In this document: in pieces, positions 1-4,741 of the stretch | How the letters are laid out: the number at the start of each line of letters is the position of its first letter | How positions within the stretch are numbered: position 1 is the stretch's first letter | The notes under the pieces: generated by a model | What the model was told of the DNA's origin: nothing | The model's input: the letters and a program-made list of their open reading frames with translations, nothing else | The model's database searches: none | Position numbers and translations under genes: made by a program | Assembly (NCBI GenBank): GCA_947629425.1 | Contig: CANRDR010000105.1 | Coordinates: forward strand, 1-5,370 | DNA: 5,370 nucleotides | Reading direction: 5' to 3' | Origin: an uncultured Bacilli bacterium | Lineage (GTDB): Bacteria; Bacillota_I; Bacilli_A; RF39; UBA660

Positions 1-2
1 CT

Positions 3-418
3 AAAAGCAATAAAACAATAGTTGATTTAGTAGAAAGCGTATTAAAAGAAGATTTTAAATTAGGTAAAATAAAACAAAGCATATAGAAAACTCTATAAAT
101 AGCAACTTAAAAAGAATTGCAATAAAACTTGGAATTGGTATATACGAAGAAGAAAATACAAAAGGAAAATTAACAAAAAAGACTGATTTTCATACTCATT
201 GTTTAAGAGGTACATTTGCAACAAGATGTGCTGAAGCTAAAATTGCACCAGCAGTTCTAAAAAAGATATTAGGTCATTCAGATATTACTGTAACTATGCA
301 ATATTATGTTGATGTAGATAGTGAATTTGAAAACTCTGAAAGTAAAAATGTTGAAGATTATTTAATAGATAAAGAAATTTTTGGAGTGGACTTTTCTGCA
401 GAAGATAAAAGTGCTTAA
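3..418 (+). pseudogene. Tyrosine recombinase/phage integrase, C-terminal part, frameshifted (5' end outside window)
   Basis: This is the C-terminal catalytic half of a site-specific tyrosine recombinase, the enzyme class that integrates and excises phages and integrative elements. In the frame 68-418 the fragment has a conserved H-x-x-R box (HTHCLRGTFATR, His codon at 197 and Arg at 206), then LGHSD (His codon at 275), then TMQYYVDV, whose second Tyr (codon at 305) is the expected nucleophile. The C-terminal active-site residues are therefore intact. Upstream the coding signal moves to another frame: 3-83 reads in the +3 frame (contains VDLVESVLKEDF) and stops at 84-86, while the catalytic frame is closed by TAA at 65-67. 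A frameshift, perhaps with a small deletion, must lie near 66-83, since the stretch normally between these blocks looks short. The N-terminal part lies beyond the left edge. The gene is probably non-functional. A sequencing error in the A-rich run is the alternative. Confidence 0.85.
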
Positions 419-443
419 AATACTAAAGAAAATAAAATAGAAT

Positions 444-486
444 TTGTTGGAATTTAATAGCATAAAAAGTATTAATTTTTCAACAA
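444..486. repeat. Interrupted inverted repeat after the integrase stop
   Basis: TTGTTG (444-449) pairs with CAACAA (481-486) and TTAATA (454-459) pairs with TATTAA (470-475) around a 10-base loop. The bases between the two stem blocks mostly pair as well. No T-run follows, so it does not look like a standard terminator. It starts 25 bases after the integrase stop and could be a weak processing hairpin or a recombinase-binding structure. In such AT-rich DNA chance is a real alternative. Confidence 0.3.
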
Positions 487-563
487 AAAACTTCAACAAT
501 TAAAAATAGTTCTTTGAAAATATTGATATATAAAGAAAAATAGCATTTGAGGTATTACCTCGC

Positions 564-622
564 CTCGACCAATTTGTAAAAAATCTGCAACAGCTGATAT
601 AAGCTGGATAGCAGACTTTTTT
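564..622 (+). repeat. 59-base direct repeat, copy 1 (left end of cassette)
   Basis: This copy matches 3087-3145 in the same orientation: 11 identical bases (CTCGACCAATT, 564-574), a 9-base stretch that differs in part, then 39 identical bases (584-622). The identical part folds as a two-step hairpin followed by six T. The GC content and the perfect 39-base match stand out against the surrounding AT-rich DNA. Exact conservation through the loop and the internal bulges exceeds what a terminator needs, so the copies are probably duplicates of one sequence, for example attachment sites made by an integration event. Copy 1 starts 146 bases after the integrase stop. Confidence 0.85.
581..622 (+). 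terminator. Rho-independent terminator hairpin within repeat copy 1
   Basis: The outer stem TCTGC/GCAGA closes an inner stem CAGCT/AGCTG with loop GATATA. Unpaired AA and GATA lie between the stems, and six T follow. The outer stem has an A-C mismatch just beyond TCTGC where copy 2 has a G-C pair. It would end transcripts of the integrase remnant. Confidence 0.7.
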
Positions 623-743
623 GTTATATTTTCTCAAAAAAGTTCTTTAAATACTTGTAGGATTCTCTAAAGTCTTTAAAGTCTTATAAATAGTGACTTT
701 CAAAATTCTAAAGTTGTGTAGAGATGTGTAAATTTTTTTGCTC

Positions 744-774
744 TTGCAGAAAAAAATGTAAAAATTGCAGAAAC
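744..774. repeat. TGCAGAAA direct repeats, left pair
   Basis: TTGCAGAAA at 744-752 and TTGCAGAAAC at 765-774 are two direct copies 21 bases apart. The same word occurs twice more at 2990-2998 and 3002-3010, close to the other hairpin repeat. Placement near both ends of the cassette suggests protein-binding sites, such as recombinase arm sites or operators. This is not established. Confidence 0.4.
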
Positions 775-794
775 TATTGTTGTAGTAAATTTAT

Positions 795-823
795 TTGACT
801 TTTTTTAAAAATCTGTGTATAAT
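795..823 (+). promoter_or_regulatory. SigA promoter for the antisense RNA
   Basis: The -35 box TTGACT (795-800) and a perfect -10 TATAAT (818-823) are separated by 17 bases, with TGTG immediately before the -10. This is among the best promoter matches in the window. It has no reading frame behind it, only the short RNA that ends at the hairpin 872-907. The predicted start is near 830. Confidence 0.8.
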
Positions 824-829
824 AATTAT

Positions 830-916
830 AGGAAATGAACATACAGAAATGTGTGTTACCACAATGTGATAAGCACTACATTGCCGTCCAAAGCAAAATG
901 TAGTGCTGTTTTATTT
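830..916 (+). ncRNA. RatA/SR4-type antisense RNA antitoxin (candidate)
   Basis: A transcript of about 85 bases is defined by the promoter at 795-823 and the terminator at 872-916. Inside it, AACATAC/GTGTGTT can form a 7-pair stem with one G-U pair around loop AGAAAT, followed by a small CAC/GTG hairpin and the 11-pair terminator stem. It is transcribed toward the small hydrophobic toxin gene, whose stop codon is at 915-917, so it is antisense to the 3' untranslated part of the toxin mRNA. In TxpA/RatA and BsrG/SR4 of Bacillus, toxin and antitoxin transcripts likewise overlap at their 3' ends, and pairing triggers RNase III decay of the toxin mRNA. Role and ends are inferred from this layout. 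It encodes no plausible peptide. Confidence 0.68.
872..916 (+). terminator. Terminator of the antisense RNA
   Basis: AGCACTACATT (872-882) and AATGTAGTGCT (897-907) form a perfect 11-pair stem with a 14-base loop, followed by GTTTTATTTATT. On the minus strand the stem is the same but the following bases (TATCACATT) are a poor T-run, so it works best rightward and perhaps weakly for the convergent toxin mRNA. Confidence 0.8.
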
Positions 917-1016
917 ATTCCTTATTAGTCCAAATTATGTATATAATTGTCAATAAGGTTATGTTTAATGTTGCTGAAATCATAAGTCCATATATTAAGA
1001 ATAATATAAATCCCAT
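915..1016 (-). CDS. Small hydrophobic type I toxin, TxpA/BsrG/holin-like family (candidate)
   Basis: This is a 33-residue peptide: an N-terminal hydrophobic run (MGFILFLIYGLMIS) continues as one membrane helix to about residue 29 and ends in the polar tail TNKE. The layout (single helix, LMIS followed by a LLT-containing hydrophobic half, charged C-terminus) is that of TxpA, BsrG/BsrE and the holin-like small toxins of Bacillota, which insert in the membrane and damage the cell when the antisense RNA is lost. The start at 1016 is chosen because GAGGTGG lies 5 bases upstream (1022-1028). The same frame is open up to ATG 1091, which would give 58 residues, but that extension (M1 to V25 of the long form) is polar, runs through a perfect two-part hairpin and lacks well-spaced ribosome binding. 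The gene has its own promoter at 1106-1134 and faces the antisense RNA. Family assignment is by appearance only. Confidence 0.72.
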   Translation of the reverse strand: MGFILFLIYGLMISATLNITLLTIIYIIWTNKE

Positions 1017-1027
1017 AAACACCACCT

Positions 1028-1062
1028 CACTTTCCCATAGCAAATCGCTATGTAGTAAAGTG
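1028..1062 (-). promoter_or_regulatory. 5' leader hairpin abutting the toxin ribosome-binding site
   Basis: In the toxin mRNA, CACTTT (1062-1057) pairs with AAAGTG (1033-1028), and inside it CATAGC (1052-1047) pairs with GCTATG (1041-1036) around loop GATTT. All 12 pairs are perfect. The 3' foot of the hairpin shares its last base with the Shine-Dalgarno GAGGTGG. CCAC at the 5' foot could instead pair with GTGG of the ribosome site, so a switch between open and closed forms is possible. Sequestration of the ribosome site is a known control in type I toxin mRNAs. Its use here is inference. Confidence 0.6.
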
Positions 1063-1105
1063 GCAACACTCACATCTGCTTTTCTATTCATTTCCTATGT
1101 AAAAT

Positions 1106-1134
1106 ACTATACACTATTTTTTTACATATTTCAA
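1106..1134 (-). promoter_or_regulatory. SigA promoter of the toxin gene
   Basis: On the minus strand the -35 is TTGAAA (1134-1129) and the -10 is TATAGT (1111-1106), with a 17-base spacer. The predicted start is near 1099, giving a leader of about 80 bases that contains the hairpin 1028-1062. Confidence 0.7.
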
Positions 1135-1296
1135 GTGAACATACAATTTTTTATTATATTATAAAAATGTTTTAAAAGCTAAATTATAAAACTTTTATTT
1201 ATTAATTCATTACTTCTTTACTTCTCAATGTTTAGACATTAATTTAAAATATACTATTAATTTAAGGATATTAGTAAAATTGCAAAAACTAATAAA

Positions 1297-1926
1297 TTAT
1301 TTTTTTGCCATATTTTCATTAAATTTTTTGCATTCTTCATAGTTTCCAGTATTTATTTTTTCTTCTCCTGCTATTTTTTTTAATAAATTAATTATATCAT
1401 TTGTTTTTTTCTCATTTTGCCTATATTCTGAGTTAGATTCAGAAATATTATATTCAAACATTTTAAACACTATTATACCAAACACCATAAATTGTAAAAG
1501 AATATACAGTAATCCATCTAAAATAATTAATCTTATAATTTCATTTTTTATTATATCATAAAAGAAAACAATTACAATTAATAGTAATATAGAAACAAAC
1601 ATAATTTTTTTTGCAATACTAGAAAATTTTTTATCCAACTTTGCTTCTACTATTTTTACTGTTGCATTAGAGTATCCTATTCCAAAAACAGAAATAATAG
1701 TTATAATAAATCCTGTAATAATAGACAAAAGATTTATTAACATATCTTGATTATTCTCTCCAAAAATCTTTTCCAAAGTATAAGTTGAAATTTGTTCTTT
1801 ACAAATAGTAATACAATCAATTTTAAAAATATATGTATTTAAGAAAAATATAATTGCTATTATTAGTGTAAATATAATAATATATTTAGGGATTGTTTCT
1901 ATAATTGAATTTATTCTTTCTTTCAT
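1297..1926 (-). CDS. Four-helix membrane protein, second gene of a coupled pair (RexB-like candidate)
   Basis: This 209-residue membrane protein has predicted helices at about 14-34, 62-86, 108-124 and 132-157, a basic loop at 88-107 between helices 2 and 3, and a charged tail 158-209. Four helices and the basic loop place both ends inside the cell. Its ATG overlaps the TGA of the upstream gene (ATGA, 1926-1923), and AGAGGT (1938-1933) sits 6 bases before the start, so translation is coupled to the 330-residue partner. Helix order, loop placement and the VF...YN...E ending after the last helix resemble lambda RexB (144 residues, four helices) as I recall it, with an added C-terminal tail. RexB depolarises the membrane when RexA senses phage replication. 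The similarity is by eye and weak; it could be any small channel-like effector. No convincing terminator follows; only the AT-rich repeat 1269-1294 is seen. Confidence 0.75.
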   Translation of the reverse strand: MKERINSIIETIPKYIIIFTLIIAIIFFLNTYIFKIDCITICKEQISTYTLEKIFGENNQDMLINLLSIITGFIITIISVFGIGYSNATVKIVEAKLDKKFSSIAKKIMFVSILLLIVIVFFYDIIKNEIIRLIILDGLLYILLQFMVFGIIVFKMFEYNISESNSEYRQNEKKTNDIINLLKKIAGEEKINTGNYEECKKFNENMAKK

Positions 1927-2915
1927 ACTTTTACCTCTATTTTATTTATATCTCGTGGTTCTATATAAATATTAGGCATATTTACGTTTTGACAGTTTTG
2001 AAAGAATTTAATTTGACTATTTATTAATTTTCCTGAAAAATTTTCAAATACATCTATTATTGTATTTCCCAAATATTCAGGAGCAGGATTTTTTTCATTG
2101 CTATTTTCTAAAACTCTAACACTTAAAACAGTATGTACGTTTTTTAAATCTATATCTTCCATTTTATTCTTATTATTTTTATACCTAATTTTTATATTTT
2201 TTATAGAATCTAAATCCATATTTAATGCTTTTATTAACATAAGAATAGCTTGTTTGTTCATTGTTGACTTTCTATTTTCAAATGCACCAAATTGGAGTCT
2301 GACAATATTGGCTTCATATTCATTAGATGTTTCTTTAAAATTTTCAAATATATTCATAATACATTTATTATTTTCTTCATTTTCTTTTAAAAACTCATAT
2401 TGATTTTTTGATAAATCTAATGTAATCTGTACACTACGAATTTGTGAAGAATTATTTAATTCTTCTTCATTAAAATCATTAATAACTTCACTTAATCTAA
2501 CGTCCCATATATTATTTTCTTCATTAGGTAAAAAACTAGAAAAATACTGTTCAATTAGTTTTTTCTTTGCACCGTATGTATTAAAGTCCATAGCAAGTGT
2601 CCTATATGCAGAATCATATACAAGAGTTACTAATTCAACAACATCATCTTTAATTTCTGAATATTTAGGCTTTGTTAATTGACCAGTATATGGTTTATAA
2701 TTTAATCTAAATTTACCAAAAGGAATAATCCTTTTTTCTTTATGAGAATCATTATAAATAATAGGGAAAATTGCAACTATATCGTTTTCAATTTTTCGCA
2801 ATCTATCTTCCCATTTTGCTAAACTAATATTATCTAAAAAGTCAATAAAATTTAAATTAGTCAATTCATTATTCTTATATATTCCTACATTATAAAAAAA
2901 TATTGTTTTTCCCAT
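1923..2915 (-). CDS. Cytosolic protein, first gene of a coupled pair (DUF6731-like; RexA-like sensor candidate)
   Basis: This is a 330-residue soluble protein with no signal peptide and no membrane helix. Start 2915 is chosen over the ATG at 2951 because GAGGGG (2927-2922) lies 6 bases before it, and the 12 extra residues of the longer form have no ribosome site. Visible blocks are an N-terminal MGKTIFFYNVGIY strand, FGKFRLNYKPYTGQL at 66-80, YGAKKKLIEQYF at 114-125, a strand-rich centre around IRSVQITLDL (159-168), and MNKQAILMLIKALNMDLDSI (219-238) followed by the basic strand KNIKIRYKNNKNK (239-251). No nuclease, kinase or helix-turn-helix motif was recognised. The shape recalls uncharacterised Bacillota proteins annotated DUF6731. 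The block 219-260 loosely recalls the C-terminal half of lambda RexA. Both are recollections, not search results. Coupling to a four-helix membrane protein suggests sensor and effector. It is a real gene; its function is unknown. Confidence 0.8.
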   Translation of the reverse strand: MGKTIFFYNVGIYKNNELTNLNFIDFLDNISLAKWEDRLRKIENDIVAIFPIIYNDSHKEKRIIPFGKFRLNYKPYTGQLTKPKYSEIKDDVVELVTLVYDSAYRTLAMDFNTYGAKKKLIEQYFSSFLPNEENNIWDVRLSEVINDFNEEELNNSSQIRSVQITLDLSKNQYEFLKENEENNKCIMNIFENFKETSNEYEANIVRLQFGAFENRKSTMNKQAILMLIKALNMDLDSIKNIKIRYKNNKNKMEDIDLKNVHTVLSVRVLENSNEKNPAPEYLGNTIIDVFENFSGKLINSQIKFFQNCQNVNMPNIYIEPRDINKIEVKV

Positions 2916-2980
2916 TTTTATCCCCTCAATCTTTCGACACAATTTTACCATAAATTTCTTTTTTTTTCAATAATTTACAT

Positions 2981-3010
2981 TTGCAAAATTGCAGAAACAA
3001 ATGCAGAAAC
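2981..3010. repeat. TGCAGAAAC direct repeats, right pair
   Basis: TGCAGAAAC occurs at 2990-2998 and 3002-3010, 12 bases apart, with a diverged TGCAAAAT at 2982-2989. On the minus strand they read GTTTCTGCA and fall just downstream of the predicted start of the two-gene operon, a position suited to an operator. The same word is found twice at 745-773. Confidence 0.45.
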
Positions 3011-3018
3011 TACTAAAT

Positions 3019-3047
3019 ACTAAAAACATATAAATCAGCATTGTCAA
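3019..3047 (-). promoter_or_regulatory. Candidate promoter of the two-gene operon
   Basis: On the minus strand there is a perfect -35 TTGACA (3047-3042). With a 17-base spacer the -10 is TTTAGT (3024-3019), and with 19 bases it is TAGTAT; each matches the consensus at four of six positions. The leader to the start at 2915 would be about 95 bases and would include the GTTTCTGCA repeats. The weak -10 suggests low or controlled expression. Confidence 0.5.
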
Positions 3048-3086
3048 TAGTTTCGGAAGAAAAGTGCCATAATAGTTGGAGAACAC

Positions 3087-3145
3087 CTCGACCAATTCAT
3101 AGAAAGTCTGCAACAGCTGATATAAGCTGGATAGCAGACTTTTTT
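3087..3145 (+). repeat. 59-base direct repeat, copy 2 (right end of cassette)
   Basis: This is the second copy of the element at 564-622, in the same orientation, 2523 bases further on. The blocks CTCGACCAATT (3087-3097) and 3107-3145 are identical to copy 1; between them CATAGAAAG replaces the diverged 9 bases. GTGCCATA is present on both sides (3064-3071 and 3149-3156). No plus-strand gene precedes this copy within the cassette except the antisense RNA, which has its own terminator. Possible origins are an attachment-site duplication, insertion of a small mobile hairpin element, or a dispersed family repeat. Confidence 0.85.
3104..3145 (+). terminator. Terminator-type hairpin within repeat copy 2
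   Basis: AAGTCTGC pairs with GCAGACTT as the outer stem. The inner stem CAGCT/AGCTG has loop GATATA, with AA and GATA unpaired between the stems, and a T-run follows. The outer stem is better paired here than in copy 1. It would shield the rightward ligase-family gene from read-through, or weakly end leftward transcripts. Confidence 0.65.
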
Positions 3146-3314
3146 ATTGTGCCATATTCTATAACGAGTGTTAAGTAATTTTATACATCCAAAAATCTAA
3201 TAATTATGTTTTAAAACTTCCAAAATTATTAATTCAATACATCTTATCTTTAAAAACAAAAAAATAATGAAATCCAAATATAATTTTTTAAAATACAAGC
3301 CTTAATTTTATTCA

Positions 3315-3343
3315 TTGACTTTACAAAAAGCATATGATAAAAT
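3315..3343 (+). promoter_or_regulatory. SigA promoter of the ligase-family gene
   Basis: The -35 TTGACT (3315-3320) and -10 TAAAAT (3338-3343) are 17 bases apart. The predicted start is near 3350, giving a leader of about 63 bases. The rest of the gap 3146-3314 shows only AT-rich sequence without a clear signal. Confidence 0.75.
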
Positions 3344-3412
3344 TAAAAATAAATAATGAGATTAAGGGAGTATTAACCAAAGAAAAACAAAGAATGGAGA
3401 AATTCAAATATA

Positions 3413-4726
3413 ATGAAAAACAAAATAGTAACAATAGTATTAAGCGTAATATTATTTATTGTACCAGCACTAATAGCACCACAAATTTGGTGTAATTATA
3501 ATATACCAAAAATAATAGTATTATTAATATGTGGACTAATTTTACTTGTTATAACACTATTAAGAATAGAAGAATTAAAATTTGACAAACAAGACATATT
3601 AATATGTGCATTTGGAATATTAGCCATTTTAAGCACTATATTTTCTAAAAATGTAACTACATCATTCTTTGGAGAAGAAAACAGATATGAAGGCATATTA
3701 ACAATTATCACATATATTCTAATATATTATAATGCCAAATACTATTTTAAAAATTACAAAAATTTCTTATATATTGGAACAATAATATATATATTAATAT
3801 GCATATTTTCAATAATACAATTTTATGTAGGCAATAATATTATATTTTCACCAATATTTGGAAAGGGAGCCAATGGAACATTTGGAAATGTAAACTTTGC
3901 AGGAAGTTTTATAAGCATTATTTTACCAGCATTTATAATAGGATATATTTTAAGAAATAGAAAAATATATTTAATAGGTAGTATAGCAGGTTTTAGTAGC
4001 ATGGTAATGTGTATAACAAGAAGTTCATGGGTTGCATTTTTCATATATATGCTTATTATAACAATATATCTTATTAAAAATAAAAATAAAAAATATTTTA
4101 AAAGGTTTATTATAATAGCAATTGCTTTTAGCATATGTTTTATAGGAATAAAATCTATAGACAAAAACAAGCAAATTTTTAATAAAGTGAACGCTACAAA
4201 AGCTGAAATAGAAAATTTATTTGAAGCCAATACAAATGGAACTGAAGAAGATTCATCAAAATTGTTAAGCAAAGAAGAAAAAACAAAGATACTAGATAAA
4301 TTAGCATCAGGAAGAGTTGGAATTTGGAAACTTACTTCAAAAATTATCTATAAAACTCCGATTTTAGGATGTGGGGTAGATGCAATAAAAGATGGATTAG
4401 AAAAATTATGCCCAATGGATAATATAAATTATATACTTGATAATAATATGTATATAGATAAAGCACATAACGAATATTTACAAATAGCTGCTACAATGGG
4501 AATACCAGCAATAATAATATATCTAATATTTATTAGTACAATAGAAATTTCTTGTATGAAAAAAATGCTAAAACATAAGGTGATAGCAATATATTTCATT
4601 ATTATTACTAGCTACTTAACACAAGCATTTTTTAATATTAGTACTATCGGTGTTGCACCTATATTTTGGTTTATATTAGGAATGGCATCAAGAAATATTA
4701 ATCGAAACAAAACAAGCACTTCATAA
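3413..4726 (+). CDS. O-antigen ligase / Wzy polymerase-family membrane protein
   Basis: This 437-residue integral membrane protein of the WaaL/Wzy superfamily (Pfam Wzy_C type) joins or polymerises lipid-linked glycans on the outer face of the membrane; in Gram-positive bacteria these serve capsule, teichoic or other surface polysaccharides. About 11-12 hydrophobic helices can be traced, nine of them before a large external loop at about 248-361. Family signatures are GTFGNVNF at 155-162 before a helix, TRSSW at 202-206, SGRVGIW at 299-305 (Arg301) and HNEYLQIAATMGIP at 352-365 (His352). The conserved Arg and His of the long loop are thus present, and the length is normal for the family. The only ribosome site is GGAG at 3396-3399, 13 bases before the ATG, which is unusually far, so translation may be weak or controlled. 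No glycosyltransferase neighbours are visible, so the substrate is unknown. Confidence 0.85.
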   Translation: MKNKIVTIVLSVILFIVPALIAPQIWCNYNIPKIIVLLICGLILLVITLLRIEELKFDKQDILICAFGILAILSTIFSKNVTTSFFGEENRYEGILTIITYILIYYNAKYYFKNYKNFLYIGTIIYILICIFSIIQFYVGNNIIFSPIFGKGANGTFGNVNFAGSFISIILPAFIIGYILRNRKIYLIGSIAGFSSMVMCITRSSWVAFFIYMLIITIYLIKNKNKKYFKRFIIIAIAFSICFIGIKSIDKNKQIFNKVNATKAEIENLFEANTNGTEEDSSKLLSKEEKTKILDKLASGRVGIWKLTSKIIYKTPILGCGVDAIKDGLEKLCPMDNINYILDNNMYIDKAHNEYLQIAATMGIPAIIIYLIFISTIEISCMKKMLKHKVIAIYFIIITSYLTQAFFNISTIGVAPIFWFILGMASRNINRNKTSTS

Positions 4727-4741
4727 TAAAGTGCTTGTTTT
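4709..4741. terminator. Bidirectional terminator containing both convergent stop codons
   Basis: AAAACAAGCACTT (4709-4721) and AAGTGCTTGTTTT (4729-4741) form a perfect 13-pair stem with loop CATAATA. The A-tract on the left and T-tract on the right make it work in both directions. The rightward stop TAA (4724-4726) is in the loop and the leftward stop (4742-4740) is in the right arm, so both genes encode part of their own terminator. Confidence 0.92.

Larger units (their letters stand above)
419..794. other. Non-coding region downstream of the integrase, possible attachment-site region
   Basis: No open frame with coding character was seen on either strand. The stretch is rich in repeats: an interrupted inverted repeat at 444-486, TTCAACAA twice at 479-486 and 492-499, an odd palindrome GAGGTATTACCTC at 549-561, the repeated hairpin element at 564-622, AAAGTCTT twice near 674-691, a small inverted repeat AAAGTC/GACTTT just after it, and TGCAGAAA twice at 745-752 and 766-773. 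Integrative elements of Gram-positive bacteria often carry attachment cores and integrase arm-binding repeats within a few hundred bases of the integrase 3' end, so this is where an attachment site would be expected. That role is inference. Confidence 0.4.

Noticed and set aside
564..574. CTCGACCA considered as the 3' end of a tRNA or tmRNA (attachment-site remnant)
   Set aside because: No T-arm or acceptor pairing partner could be found upstream of either copy, so a tRNA fragment is not supported.
937..1164. 75-codon open frame on the plus strand
   Set aside because: It lies opposite the toxin gene, its leader hairpin and its promoter, has no ribosome site, and its translation is compositionally a mirror of the hydrophobic toxin and AT-rich DNA.
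1269..1294. TATTAGT/ACTAATA inverted repeat just after the 209-residue gene, considered as its terminator
   Set aside because: Seven mostly A-T pairs, a 12-base loop and no T-run after it on the minus strand make it too weak to call.
2098..2403. 101-codon plus-strand open frame
   Set aside because: It is antisense to the 330-residue gene, rich in Phe/Leu/Ser as expected from reversed Lys/Asn/Glu codons, and has no ribosome-binding site.
564..3145. Two-copy repeat considered as a CRISPR array or tracr-like RNA
   Set aside because: There are only two copies, 2.5 kb apart, with no spacer periodicity and no cas gene; the sequence is a terminator-type hairpin.
3198..3231. TAATAATT/AATTATTA inverted repeat
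   Set aside because: It is made only of A and T with an 18-base loop; such repeats arise by chance at this composition.
3394..3495. 33-codon frame starting at ATG 3394, overlapping the ligase start
   Set aside because: It has no ribosome-binding site upstream and an Asn/Ser/Thr-rich translation typical of out-of-frame reading; kept only as a note on the leader.
3496..4272. Two minus-strand open frames (3496-3711 and 3823-4272)
   Set aside because: Both are antisense shadows of the ligase-family gene, without ribosome sites; the sense frame carries clear family motifs.
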